NCBI GenBank assembly: GCA_044507695.1
Contig: JBIQJD010000002.1
Location: 124,001 to 188,000 of the forward strand
Direction: 5' to 3'
Source of the DNA: JBIQJD01 sp044507695
Lineage (GTDB): Bacteria > Bacteroidota > Ignavibacteria > Ignavibacteriales > Ignavibacteriaceae
DNA: 64,000 nucleotides
Under the pieces are notes generated by a model. The model ran no database searches, was not told the origin of the DNA, and saw only the letters and a program-made list of their open reading frames with translations. Below, one piece after another: positions 43,264 to 51,745 of the stretch. Position 1 is the first letter of the stretch, and each line of letters opens with the position of its first letter. The position numbers and the translations under genes were made by a program.

Positions 43264-44458
43264 CGAAAGAAAATTATACGGTGCGGCTGCCTTATTTGAT
43301 ACTCCCGATGCAATAATGCATGCGGCTGATAAAGTATCAGGTGATGGTTATACAAATTTTGATGTTCACACTCCTTATCCGCTCCATGGTATGGATAAGG
43401 CAATGAGATTAAAGCCAACAAAACTTGGCTTTGTAACATTATTCTTTGGATTTTCCGGAGCAGCTTTTATACTGCTTTTTATGTGGTGGACTTTATCTGT
43501 TGATTACCCGATGGTAATTGGCGGTAAACCATTTTTTGCACTACCTGCATTCATTCCAATTACATTTGAAGTAACAGTGCTGCTTGGTGCATTATCTACT
43601 GTAATTGGTATGATTGCCGTTTTCTTTTATCTGCCGAGAAACAGCCATCCGCTGCATGATACTAATTATATGAAAAATGTTTCTTCTGATAAATACGGTA
43701 TAGTGATTGAAGCATCCGATCCTTTATTTGCAGAAGATAAAGTTGTTGAGTATCTCAAATCACTTAATGCTTCACGAGTTGAATTAATTTATCATCCTGA
43801 AGAAATTAAGTTTGTAATATTTGAACCTAAGTTTATCGGCTTTCTGGCGGCTACCGCAATTGTGGTTTCTATTCTTACATACGTAACATTAAATATCTTA
43901 GTTTATTTAGATCCATATAACTGGATGGAATGGCAGGATAAAACAGTAGCACAGGAAAAAAGTGAATATTTTACTGATGAGTACGGAATGAGAATGCCCG
44001 TAAAAGGAACTGTAGCCCGCGGATATATTCCTTATCCGTATATGGGACAGCCAATACCTGCTGAGGTTTTGATAAATCCTATACTGCCAACAAAAGAAAA
44101 TGTAGAACTCGGTAAGAGAAAATTTTTAACATACTGCAGTCCATGTCATGGTGATCATGCAGATGGAGACAGCAGACTACGCGGACAATTTCCAAATCCG
44201 CCAACTCTTCATTCTGCAAGAGTACGTGAAATGCAGGATGGAATGATTTATCATATAATAACGAACGGACAAAATATAATGCCTTCTTATGCTTCCCAGA
44301 TTACACGTGAGGAGAGATGGGCAATTGTAAATTATATAAGGGTACTGCAGAGAGCCAAGAATGCTCAGGAAAATGATTTATCAACTGCTAAGAAAATAAT
44401 TGCTGAAAATTCCCAGGGAAATGAAAATGGAAAGGGGGCAGCTGAAAATGGCAAATAG
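43256..44458 (+). CDS. actD: Fusion of ActD (DUF3341) and ActE (cytochrome c) of alternative complex III
   Basis: From the ATG at 43256 the protein has 400 residues. Residues about 1-175 are ActD/DUF3341: YGAAALFDTPDAIMHAA, two membrane helices, and the HPLHDTNY region. A third membrane helix (about 190-215) leads to a C-terminal cytochrome c domain with one CSPCH site and a distal Met in QNIMPSYASQ. In Rhodothermus ActD and ActE are separate proteins; here they form one chain. It overlaps actC by 8 nt and actF by 11 nt. An ATG at 43241 is also possible as start. Confidence 0.88.
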   Translation: MNNERKLYGAAALFDTPDAIMHAADKVSGDGYTNFDVHTPYPLHGMDKAMRLKPTKLGFVTLFFGFSGAAFILLFMWWTLSVDYPMVIGGKPFFALPAFIPITFEVTVLLGALSTVIGMIAVFFYLPRNSHPLHDTNYMKNVSSDKYGIVIEASDPLFAEDKVVEYLKSLNASRVELIYHPEEIKFVIFEPKFIGFLAATAIVVSILTYVTLNILVYLDPYNWMEWQDKTVAQEKSEYFTDEYGMRMPVKGTVARGYIPYPYMGQPIPAEVLINPILPTKENVELGKRKFLTYCSPCHGDHADGDSRLRGQFPNPPTLHSARVREMQDGMIYHIITNGQNIMPSYASQITREERWAIVNYIRVLQRAKNAQENDLSTAKKIIAENSQGNENGKGAAENGK

Positions 44459-45686
44459 AAAATCAAATGAAATTATGGGCTATACTAAAAAAGATTTACC
44501 TGCAAGTATTGTAAAGATTGGCGGCATTCTGCTGGCAGCAGGCTTAATTTTAGGAATACTCGGATTTGTAACCGATTCAACAAGAGCAACAAATTCCTAT
44601 CTCGTATCGTTTATGTTCATTCTAAGTATAGGAATTGGTTCTCTATTCCTTATAGCACTTGAATATATTGTTAATGCTGATTGGAGTGTCCCTTTCAGAA
44701 GGATAATTGAATTTCTCTCTGCAACAATTCCGCTGCTTTTAATTTTGGCAGTTCCGCTGCTGATTAATATGCATGATCTTTTTCATTGGGCACATGAAGA
44801 TGTAGTTGCCGGAGATAAAATTCTTCAGGGAAAATCTCCTTATCTGAATACAACATTCTTTATAATTCGTGTAATCGGGATTTTTGTAATCTGGAGTTTA
44901 TTCTATTTTGTCTTCACAAGAAATTCTGTTAAACAGGATACAACACAAGATCAATTTTTAACTAAACGGAATATAACTTTTTCCGGCGCATTCATGCCGA
45001 TATTTGCAATTACAATTACAATGGCAGCAATTGATTGGATGATGAGTCTTGAGCCGCACTGGTTCTCAACTATATTTGGCGTTTACTTCTTTTCAGGTGC
45101 TGTCTGGGCGGCTTTAGCTGCTGTAACATACATCGCAGTCTTGCTGAATAAAAGAAAATATCTGCATACCGGAATTCAAAACGATCATTATTACAGTCTT
45201 GGAACGCTGCTTTTTGCATTCACTGTATTCTGGGGTTATATAGCATTCTCGCAGTACATGCTCATTTGGTACGGAGATTTGCCGGAAGAAACTTTCTGGT
45301 TTATGACACGCTGGGAAGGTGCATGGATTTATATCTCAACTGCACTCATGATAGTTCATTTTATAGTTCCTTTTGGCGCGCTGCTTTCTTATCCATCAAA
45401 GACAGACCCGGGAAGATTGAAATTTATGTCAATATGGATTTTGGCTGCCCACTATCTTGATCTATACTGGTTGATTATGCCTAACTATACAAAAGAACAT
45501 GGCGGCTACACATTTAGCTGGATTGATCTTGTATTCCCATTATTTGCCGTTGGCTTAATTATGATTGTTTTTAATTCAATGGCAAAGAAATATAATTTGA
45601 TTCCTGTTGGTGATCCTAAACTTGAAAGAGGATTAGCATTCCAGCTTCACTCAGCAGAACCCGAAGCTGGTTCAGTAAAGAATTGA
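44448..45686 (+). CDS. actF: Alternative complex III membrane subunit ActF
   Basis: From the ATG at 44448 (after a GGGGG-rich ribosome site) the protein has 412 residues and about ten membrane helices, with the ActF features INMHDLFHWAHEDVV, RNITFSGAFMPIFAITITMA, SLEPHWFSTIFGVYFF and YMLIWYGDLPEE. ActF is distantly related to ActC and packs with it. The start is inside the ActD-ActE gene, so the two are coupled. A hairpin follows the gene at 45702-45728. Confidence 0.92.
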   Translation: MANRKSNEIMGYTKKDLPASIVKIGGILLAAGLILGILGFVTDSTRATNSYLVSFMFILSIGIGSLFLIALEYIVNADWSVPFRRIIEFLSATIPLLLILAVPLLINMHDLFHWAHEDVVAGDKILQGKSPYLNTTFFIIRVIGIFVIWSLFYFVFTRNSVKQDTTQDQFLTKRNITFSGAFMPIFAITITMAAIDWMMSLEPHWFSTIFGVYFFSGAVWAALAAVTYIAVLLNKRKYLHTGIQNDHYYSLGTLLFAFTVFWGYIAFSQYMLIWYGDLPEETFWFMTRWEGAWIYISTALMIVHFIVPFGALLSYPSKTDPGRLKFMSIWILAAHYLDLYWLIMPNYTKEHGGYTFSWIDLVFPLFAVGLIMIVFNSMAKKYNLIPVGDPKLERGLAFQLHSAEPEAGSVKN

Positions 45687-45701
45687 TTTAGTTTTTGTGT
45701 A

Positions 45702-45728
45702 TGGTTGAAATTGAACTCGATTCAACCA
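45702..45728 (+). other. Intergenic hairpin between actF and the cytochrome c gene
   Basis: TGGTTGAA (45702-45709) pairs with TTCAACCA (45721-45728) around an 11-nt loop. No T-run follows, so it is not a normal terminator; it could protect or process the operon mRNA and set different levels for the ACIII and oxidase parts. Confidence 0.45.
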
Positions 45729-45774
45729 CATTAAATATTGATAAATAAATATTAACGTTTAAATATTATTAATA

Positions 45775-46704
45775 ATGCCAAATCTCGAACAATATTATAG
45801 AAAAAAACTGGATGAGCTTAAGGCACAGCCTGTAAAAATTCTCGCTCTCGCTTATCCTTATGTTCTCGTTGTAGGCTTAATAATCGGATTGATTTACATC
45901 AGCAATCTCAATCAATCTGCCAGAACCAGGGTGCCTGCAGCAATTCCCGATTCAACAGTTGCAGAAGATTTGAAGATTGTTGAACCAAGAGTTGTTCCTC
46001 CGGTTGATATTATGACAGTAAGTCAGTCTACACCAGAGTTGTTAAATCAGGGAAAAGAAGTTTATAATACTGTCTGCCAATCATGCCATGGCTCAGAAGG
46101 AAAGGGAGATGGTCCCGGAGCTGCAGGGTTAAATCCTTCTCCAAGAAATTTTACAAATCCTGATGGCTGGAAGAATGGCCCAAAAATTTCCCAAATCTAT
46201 AGAACACTTGAAGAGGGAATACCAGGCTCTGCTATGGTTTCGTATGATTATCTTTTGCCTGCAGAAAAAATTGGACTTGCGCATTATATCAGACAATCAT
46301 TTATTCCTATCGCCCCGGTTGATTCCGAAGATGAGCTTGTAACACTTGATCAAACTTACCAGCTTTCTAAAGGAAAGGAAGTTCCGGCTCAAATTCCTGT
46401 TGCGGCAGCAATTGAGATTATCTCAAAAGAAAATATTGATGATGTTCAGAAAATTGTTGAGGCATTAGGAAAAATTGCAGGTGATTCAAATTCTGAAGGT
46501 GCACGAATTTTTAATCAGGTTGCTGCTAACAAAGCTCATGCTTTAACAATGCTTAGCAGAGATAATTCATGGAAAGGAAATTTGCAGGCATTTATTAAGA
46601 ATGTTGCCGGAAATTTGGTTGAAAATGGTTTTAACGGAAACGTGTATAAGTTAAGTTCTAATGAATGGAGTACTCTGCAAAACTATTTAAGCAGGTATCT
46701 CTAA
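45775..46704 (+). CDS. Membrane-anchored monoheme cytochrome c
   Basis: The 309-residue protein has one N-terminal membrane helix (about 25-45) and a class I cytochrome c domain with CQSCH near 101-105 followed by GSEGKGDGPGAAGLNPSPRNF and a distal Met in GSAMVSYDYLL. The last 110 residues are a helical extension without a second heme motif. Its place between the ACIII genes and the oxidase genes suggests it carries electrons between the two complexes or is a bound ACIII subunit. Confidence 0.85.
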   Translation: MPNLEQYYRKKLDELKAQPVKILALAYPYVLVVGLIIGLIYISNLNQSARTRVPAAIPDSTVAEDLKIVEPRVVPPVDIMTVSQSTPELLNQGKEVYNTVCQSCHGSEGKGDGPGAAGLNPSPRNFTNPDGWKNGPKISQIYRTLEEGIPGSAMVSYDYLLPAEKIGLAHYIRQSFIPIAPVDSEDELVTLDQTYQLSKGKEVPAQIPVAAAIEIISKENIDDVQKIVEALGKIAGDSNSEGARIFNQVAANKAHALTMLSRDNSWKGNLQAFIKNVAGNLVENGFNGNVYKLSSNEWSTLQNYLSRYL

Positions 46705-46719
46705 AATTTCGAGGTTGAT

Positions 46720-47520
46720 ATGTATAGTTCAATAAAAACAAAATTGTTTGTGGTATTACTGCTGCTTATTTCTTTCAGCTTATTTGCTGCGGATAAAAAA
46801 ATTGAAATTGGGATTGATGAACAATTAGGTGCTAAAATACCGCTCAATCTTAAATTTAATGATGAGAATGGTAAAGAGGTTGTTCTAAAAGATCTTTTTA
46901 CAAAACCAACTGTTCTTGCTTTTGTTTATTATGAATGCCCGGGAATCTGCAGCCCGCTTATGACGAGCATGGCTGAAATGGTTGATCAAACAGATTTAAT
47001 TGCCGGTGAGGATTATAATATTGTTACAGTTAGTATGGATGAAACTGAAAAACCGGAACTTGCTGCTGATAAAAAAAGAAATTACATGAAGATGATAAGA
47101 AGGAATTTTCCTCCGGCTTCATGGAGATTTTTAACCGGTGACAGCGCAAGTATTAAACAGCTCGCAGATGCAGCAGGATTCTACTTTAAAAGAGAAGGAA
47201 CAGAATTTCTACATTCAGGTGCACTAATTTTTGTTAACAGTGATGGAATGATTTCACGCTACCTTTTCCCTTCATTTACCCAGCAGGGCGGTTATCATGT
47301 TCTTCCGTTTGATTTTAAAATGGCAATCCATGAGACCTCCGAAGGTAAAACAATTCCAACCGTTGCAAGAGTGCTTCAGTTTTGTTTCAGTTATGATCCT
47401 GAGGGAAAAACTTACGTACTAAATTTTACAAGAATTTTCGGCGCAGGAATTTTAATTCTTGCAGCAATTTTTATAGTATTTCTTAAGGCAAAACCTAAGA
47501 AAGATAGAAACAAGAGGTAG
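46720..47520 (+). CDS. SCO1/SenC-type copper chaperone
   Basis: The 266-residue protein has a signal peptide (about 1-22, ending LFAADKK), a thioredoxin fold with the copper ligands Cys73 and Cys77 in CPGIC and His165 in FLHSGALIF, and a C-terminal membrane helix (about 238-258). Sco proteins deliver copper to the CuA site of oxidase subunit II. It lies 5 nt before the subunit I gene. Confidence 0.92.
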   Translation: MYSSIKTKLFVVLLLLISFSLFAADKKIEIGIDEQLGAKIPLNLKFNDENGKEVVLKDLFTKPTVLAFVYYECPGICSPLMTSMAEMVDQTDLIAGEDYNIVTVSMDETEKPELAADKKRNYMKMIRRNFPPASWRFLTGDSASIKQLADAAGFYFKREGTEFLHSGALIFVNSDGMISRYLFPSFTQQGGYHVLPFDFKMAIHETSEGKTIPTVARVLQFCFSYDPEGKTYVLNFTRIFGAGILILAAIFIVFLKAKPKKDRNKR

Positions 47521-47525
47521 AGATA

Positions 47526-49190
47526 ATGGCAAATGGTGTGGCAGCGGTTCATGCTAATGGCAGTGAACCTAATTATTTAGAGTATAAAGGCAAAGGTACA
47601 GGGCTTAAATCCTGGATCTTCTCCACTGATCATAAGAGAATTGGAATTTTGTACCTGATTTCTTTGATCAGCTTCTTTTCCGTGGGAGTTGTACTCGGAT
47701 TTCTTATAAGATTGGAATTAATTGCTCCGGGCAAAACTATTGTTGATCCGCAAACATATAATTCCCTTTTTACACTTCACGGTGTAATTATGATTTTCCT
47801 GTTTGTAATTCCCGGGCTGCCTGCAGTATTTGGGAATTTCTTTTTGCCCATCTTGCTCGGTGCAAAAGATGTTTCCTTCCCACGATTGAATTTAATGTCA
47901 TGGTGGCTTTTTGTTCTAGGTGGACTTATGGCAATAATTTCAATCTTGCTGCCGGGTGGTCCTGTTGATACTGGATGGACATTTTATATTCCTTACAGTG
48001 TAAGAACTGGAACAAATGTAATCTTTACGGTTTTTGCAGCATTTATATTGGGATTTTCTTCAATCCTTACCGGGTTAAACTTTATAACAACTGTACATAG
48101 ATTAAGAGCACCTGGAATGGGCTGGTTCAAAATGCCGCTGTTTTCATGGTCTCTTTATGCAACTGCATGGGTTCAGGTTTTAGCAACACCTATTATTGGT
48201 ATTACATTATTACTCGTTGCAATTGAAAGATTTTTCGGAGTTGGATTATTTGATCCTGCTCTTGGTGGTGATCCTGTTCTCTATCAGCATCTGTTCTGGA
48301 TTTATTCACATCCGGCAGTTTATATAATGATTCTTCCTGCAATGGGAATGATTTCAGAGATAATCCCAACCTTTGCGAACAGAACAATTTTTGGATATAA
48401 GTTTATTGCTTTTTCAAGTTTAGGAATTGCATTATTTGGTTCTCTTGTATGGGCTCACCACATGTTCACTGCTGGAATGAGCGATACAGGACAGTTTGTG
48501 TTTTCACTGCTTACATTCCTTGTTGCAATTCCGAGTGCTATAAAAGTTTTCAACTGGGTGGCAACATTGTACAAAGGTTCCATTGAACTGGAGCCGCCTC
48601 TTTACTTCGCACTTGCATTCATCTTTTTGTTCAGTATTGGCGGGCTTACAGGATTGATGCAGGGTGCCCTTGCAGTAAATATGCAAATTCATGATACATC
48701 ATTTATTGTTGCACATTTTCATTACGTAATGTTTGGTGGAACAGGTTTTGGTATTTTTGCGGCGCTTCATTACTGGTTGCCTAAAATGTTTGGCAGAATG
48801 TATAATAAAAAAACTGCAAAAGTAGCTTTTTGGTTTGCATTCATTGGCTTTAATACCTTGTATTTTCCTATGTTCATTATGGGCTGGCTGGGAATGCCGA
48901 GAAGATACTACGATTATCTGCCTGAATTCTGGCCTTATCATTTAACATCAACAATTGGTTCATGGATTCTGATAACAGGTTTAATCATCATGTTTGCAAA
49001 TCTTATCAGATCTATGAAAAAAGGTAAGCTAGTTACTGAAAAAAACATATGGGGCGGAAATACTCTTGAATGGACAATTGAAACACCGCCAACTCTTGAA
49101 AATTTTTCAGAAATTCCAACTATTACCGAAGGCCCATACGAGTATAGTAAAAATGAAGATGTTGAAGTAGAACAACAGGAGGTTAAGTGA
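47526..49190 (+). CDS. coxA: Heme-copper oxidase subunit I, A2 type
   Basis: The 554-residue protein has twelve or more membrane helices and the metal ligands: the CuB and crosslink motif YSHPAVY (His262, Tyr266), the His pair in VWAHHMFTAG, and AHFHYVMFGG near the heme. The Glu of A1-type oxidases in HPEVY is Ala, and the preceding residues are Tyr-Ser, which is the YS signature of A2-type oxidases such as the Rhodothermus caa3. It reduces oxygen to water and pumps protons. Confidence 0.95.
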   Translation: MANGVAAVHANGSEPNYLEYKGKGTGLKSWIFSTDHKRIGILYLISLISFFSVGVVLGFLIRLELIAPGKTIVDPQTYNSLFTLHGVIMIFLFVIPGLPAVFGNFFLPILLGAKDVSFPRLNLMSWWLFVLGGLMAIISILLPGGPVDTGWTFYIPYSVRTGTNVIFTVFAAFILGFSSILTGLNFITTVHRLRAPGMGWFKMPLFSWSLYATAWVQVLATPIIGITLLLVAIERFFGVGLFDPALGGDPVLYQHLFWIYSHPAVYIMILPAMGMISEIIPTFANRTIFGYKFIAFSSLGIALFGSLVWAHHMFTAGMSDTGQFVFSLLTFLVAIPSAIKVFNWVATLYKGSIELEPPLYFALAFIFLFSIGGLTGLMQGALAVNMQIHDTSFIVAHFHYVMFGGTGFGIFAALHYWLPKMFGRMYNKKTAKVAFWFAFIGFNTLYFPMFIMGWLGMPRRYYDYLPEFWPYHLTSTIGSWILITGLIIMFANLIRSMKKGKLVTEKNIWGGNTLEWTIETPPTLENFSEIPTITEGPYEYSKNEDVEVEQQEVK

Positions 49191-49813
49191 GCGTACACGT
49201 GCACGAACATGCACATGCGCATGTTCATAGAGATGATATTGGCGGAAGAATGGGAATGTGGCTGTTCCTGTTTACCGAGTTGATCTTGTTCGGCGGTTTG
49301 TTTTTTCTTTATGCCGTTTACCGCTTTATGAACCAGGAAGATTTTCATCTCGCGGCTAAAGAATTGAATACAATGATTGGAACTTTTAACACTGCTATTC
49401 TGCTTACAAGCAGTTTAACAATGGCGTTGTCTATCACTGCTATTCAGCGAAACAGCAAAAAGCTTTCAATATTTTTTCAGATTGTAACCATAGTTCTCGC
49501 CCTTGGATTTATGGTGAATAAATATTTTGAATGGACTACAAAATTTCATCATGGAATTTATCCCGGTTCTGAAGAATTGTTAGCGCAGTCTTCCGGACAG
49601 ATTTTATTCTTTGGATTGTATTATGTGATGACGGGACTCCATGGTTTGCACGTAATAATCGGTATGGTTTTAATTGGTGTGATGACAAGGTTTACGGCAA
49701 AAGGAATCGTTAATTCAGATAGTTATGTTAAACTGGAAGCTGCAGGATTATACTGGCACCTTGTTGATATCATCTGGATTTTCCTGTTCCCCTTATTTTA
49801 TCTGATTACATAG
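49187..49813 (+). CDS. coxC: Cytochrome c oxidase subunit III
   Basis: The 208-residue protein begins with a His-rich stretch (VHVHEHAHAHVHRDD), then five membrane helices with GGRMGMWLFLFTELILFGGLF, a short insertion (TTKFHHGIYPGSEEL), YYVMTGLHGLHVIIG and LYWHLVDIIWIFLFPLFYL. This is the usual five-helix bacterial subunit III. It starts with GTG overlapping the subunit I stop (AAGTGAG). The His-rich start is unusual and may bind metal. Confidence 0.92.
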   Translation: MSVHVHEHAHAHVHRDDIGGRMGMWLFLFTELILFGGLFFLYAVYRFMNQEDFHLAAKELNTMIGTFNTAILLTSSLTMALSITAIQRNSKKLSIFFQIVTIVLALGFMVNKYFEWTTKFHHGIYPGSEELLAQSSGQILFFGLYYVMTGLHGLHVIIGMVLIGVMTRFTAKGIVNSDSYVKLEAAGLYWHLVDIIWIFLFPLFYLIT

Positions 49814-49837
49814 TTCTAAAATTTTTAAAGGAAGAAT

Positions 49838-50131
49838 ATGAGTAAACACAGTGAGCATGGGCCGCACGCTCATAGTTATAGTATATACATCTTAGTTTGG
49901 CTTGCTTTAATGATATTAACCGGAGTAACAGTTGCTGTAGCCGGAATTAATTTTGGCTCTCTTACGGTTGCTACCGCTTTGCTTATTGCTTCGGTAAAAA
50001 CCTATCTGGTGCTTACGATTTTTATGCATCTTAGGGTTGAACAGAAGGTGTTTAAAGTATTTGTGTTTGTTGCATTTCTGTTCTTTCTTATTTCAATCGT
50101 ATTATTATTCTCAGATTATTCTTTTATGTAA
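49838..50131 (+). CDS. Cytochrome c oxidase subunit IV family protein
   Basis: The 97-residue protein has a His-containing start (SKHSEHGPHAHSYS) and three membrane helices with VWLALMILTGVTV, KTYLVLTIFMHLR and FLISIVLLFSDYS, typical of the prokaryotic COX4 family found in caa3 operons. It helps stabilise the oxidase. An AAAGGA ribosome site precedes the ATG. Confidence 0.85.
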   Translation: MSKHSEHGPHAHSYSIYILVWLALMILTGVTVAVAGINFGSLTVATALLIASVKTYLVLTIFMHLRVEQKVFKVFVFVAFLFFLISIVLLFSDYSFM

Positions 50132-50143
50132 GGTAAATAATTT

Positions 50144-50839
50144 ATGTTTTCAGGAGCATCAAATTTTGTTGAATCTGTAGATTCGGCATTCTTTTTTATA
50201 ACTGCGATATCAGTGTTCTTCCTGGTATTAGTAACCTTTTTGATGATTTTCTTTGTTTTTAAGTATAATAAGAAAAGAAATCCCAAAGCTGTGAACATTC
50301 ACGGGAATGTACCGCTTGAGATAACATGGACGGTGATCCCTACAATTCTTGTTTTATTTATGTTTTGGTTTGGATGGGTTGGTTACAAACAAATGTCTAC
50401 AATTCCTGAAAATGCTTATCAAATAGATGTAACCGCTCAAATGTGGCAATTTAAATTTCATTATAAAAACGGTGTGCAAACAGATACTCTTTATGTTCCG
50501 CATAAAAGTCCTGTTCAGCTAAATCTTAAATCTCTTGATGTAAACCATGCACTGTTTATCCCGGCTTTCAGAATTAAAAAAGATGTTTATGCAAACCGCG
50601 TAAATAAAGTATGGTTTGAACCTGAAGAGATCGGTTCATTTGATATTGCCTGTGCGGAGTACTGTGGATTAAATCATTCATATATGTACACAAGAATTGT
50701 TGTAATGCCGCAGAATGATTTTGATAAATGGCTTGCTGAAGCCGTACCAAAAGAAAGTACAGAGGCAAATGAAAATCAAGATGCTAAAACCACAACAACT
50801 GAAAGTACAGGTACAGCAGAGGATACAACAACTAATTAA
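50144..50839 (+). CDS. coxB: Cytochrome c oxidase subunit II with CuA site
   Basis: The 231-residue protein has two N-terminal membrane helices (about 12-40 and 60-82) and a cupredoxin domain with the CuA ligands: the His of DVNHALFIP and CAEYCGLNHSYM (C-x3-C-x3-H-x2-M). The aromatic TAQMWQFKF entry path is present. The tail after the domain is low complexity (Thr/Glu/Asp), with no fused cytochrome c, unlike classic caa3 subunit II; the separate membrane cytochromes may replace it. Confidence 0.94.
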   Translation: MFSGASNFVESVDSAFFFITAISVFFLVLVTFLMIFFVFKYNKKRNPKAVNIHGNVPLEITWTVIPTILVLFMFWFGWVGYKQMSTIPENAYQIDVTAQMWQFKFHYKNGVQTDTLYVPHKSPVQLNLKSLDVNHALFIPAFRIKKDVYANRVNKVWFEPEEIGSFDIACAEYCGLNHSYMYTRIVVMPQNDFDKWLAEAVPKESTEANENQDAKTTTTESTGTAEDTTTN

Positions 50840-50854
50840 TATAAGATAAGGTAA

Positions 50855-51724
50855 TTGAAAAATTTTCTAAAAATATTAAATGAATTAACAAAGATCCGGA
50901 TAACAATATTTGTTACTTTAACGATGTTTCTCGGGTACATTGCTGCAGCCGATGGAATTGATACCGGAGTAATTCTTCCATCTATTGGAATATTACTGCT
51001 TGCCTGCGGATCCGCTGCAATAAACCATTATCAGGAACGTGCAACTGACGCAATGATGAGCAGAACTAAAAATCGTCCGATACCATCCGGCAGAATTTCA
51101 CCGGAAAATGCACTCGCAATAGCTGTATTTTTATTAACAATCGGATCATTAATTTTATTGTTCAGTGGTGGAATGCTTGCACTTGCACTTGGTTTATTAA
51201 ATCTGATATGGTATAACGCAATTTATACTCCGCTTAAGAAGAAGAACGCTCTTGCAATTATTCCAGGTTCATTGGTAGGAGCAATACCACCGGCTGTTGG
51301 CTGGGTTTCTGCAGGCGGATCAATTTTCGATCCTCAAATTCTTATTATTGCTTTCTTCTTTTTCATCTGGCAGATTCCGCATTTCTGGCTTTTACTGCTT
51401 GTACTTGCAAAAGATTATGAGCAGGCAGGATTCCCAACTCTTACACAGGTGTTCTCATATGATCAACTGTCACGCATAACTTTTATGTGGATTATAGCAA
51501 CAATTGTTACCGGGTTTCTAATTCCGTTTTTCGGAATTATTGAATCACCATTTGTTAATATTGGCCTGCTACTATCGGGTATCTGGCTTGCGTGGAATTC
51601 ATCAAAACTATTACGTGATACTGCAGAAAAAAGTTATTTCAGATTTGCATTCAGAGAGATTAATATATTTGCAATAATAGTAGTAATTCTTGTTTCTATA
51701 GATAAACTTATCATAACATTATAA
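50855..51724 (+). CDS. ctaB: Protoheme IX farnesyltransferase (heme O synthase)
   Basis: The 289-residue protein has about nine membrane helices and the family motif in INHYQERATDAMMSRTKNRPIPSGR, read in two parts: the N-x4 segment with Glu in place of the first Asp, and ATDAMMSRTKNRP. The later YTPLKKKN and PHFWLLLL segments fit UbiA/CtaB. It makes heme O from heme B for the oxidase. A TTG start at 50855 is used. Confidence 0.9.
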   Translation: MKNFLKILNELTKIRITIFVTLTMFLGYIAAADGIDTGVILPSIGILLLACGSAAINHYQERATDAMMSRTKNRPIPSGRISPENALAIAVFLLTIGSLILLFSGGMLALALGLLNLIWYNAIYTPLKKKNALAIIPGSLVGAIPPAVGWVSAGGSIFDPQILIIAFFFFIWQIPHFWLLLLVLAKDYEQAGFPTLTQVFSYDQLSRITFMWIIATIVTGFLIPFFGIIESPFVNIGLLLSGIWLAWNSSKLLRDTAEKSYFRFAFREINIFAIIVVILVSIDKLIITL

Positions 51725-51745
51725 TTTGAAAAAGTGAGTATTTAA

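Noticed and set aside
50855..50870. Truncated ctaB because it lacks ATG
   Set aside because: TTG at 50855 gives the normal length and a suitable N-terminus.
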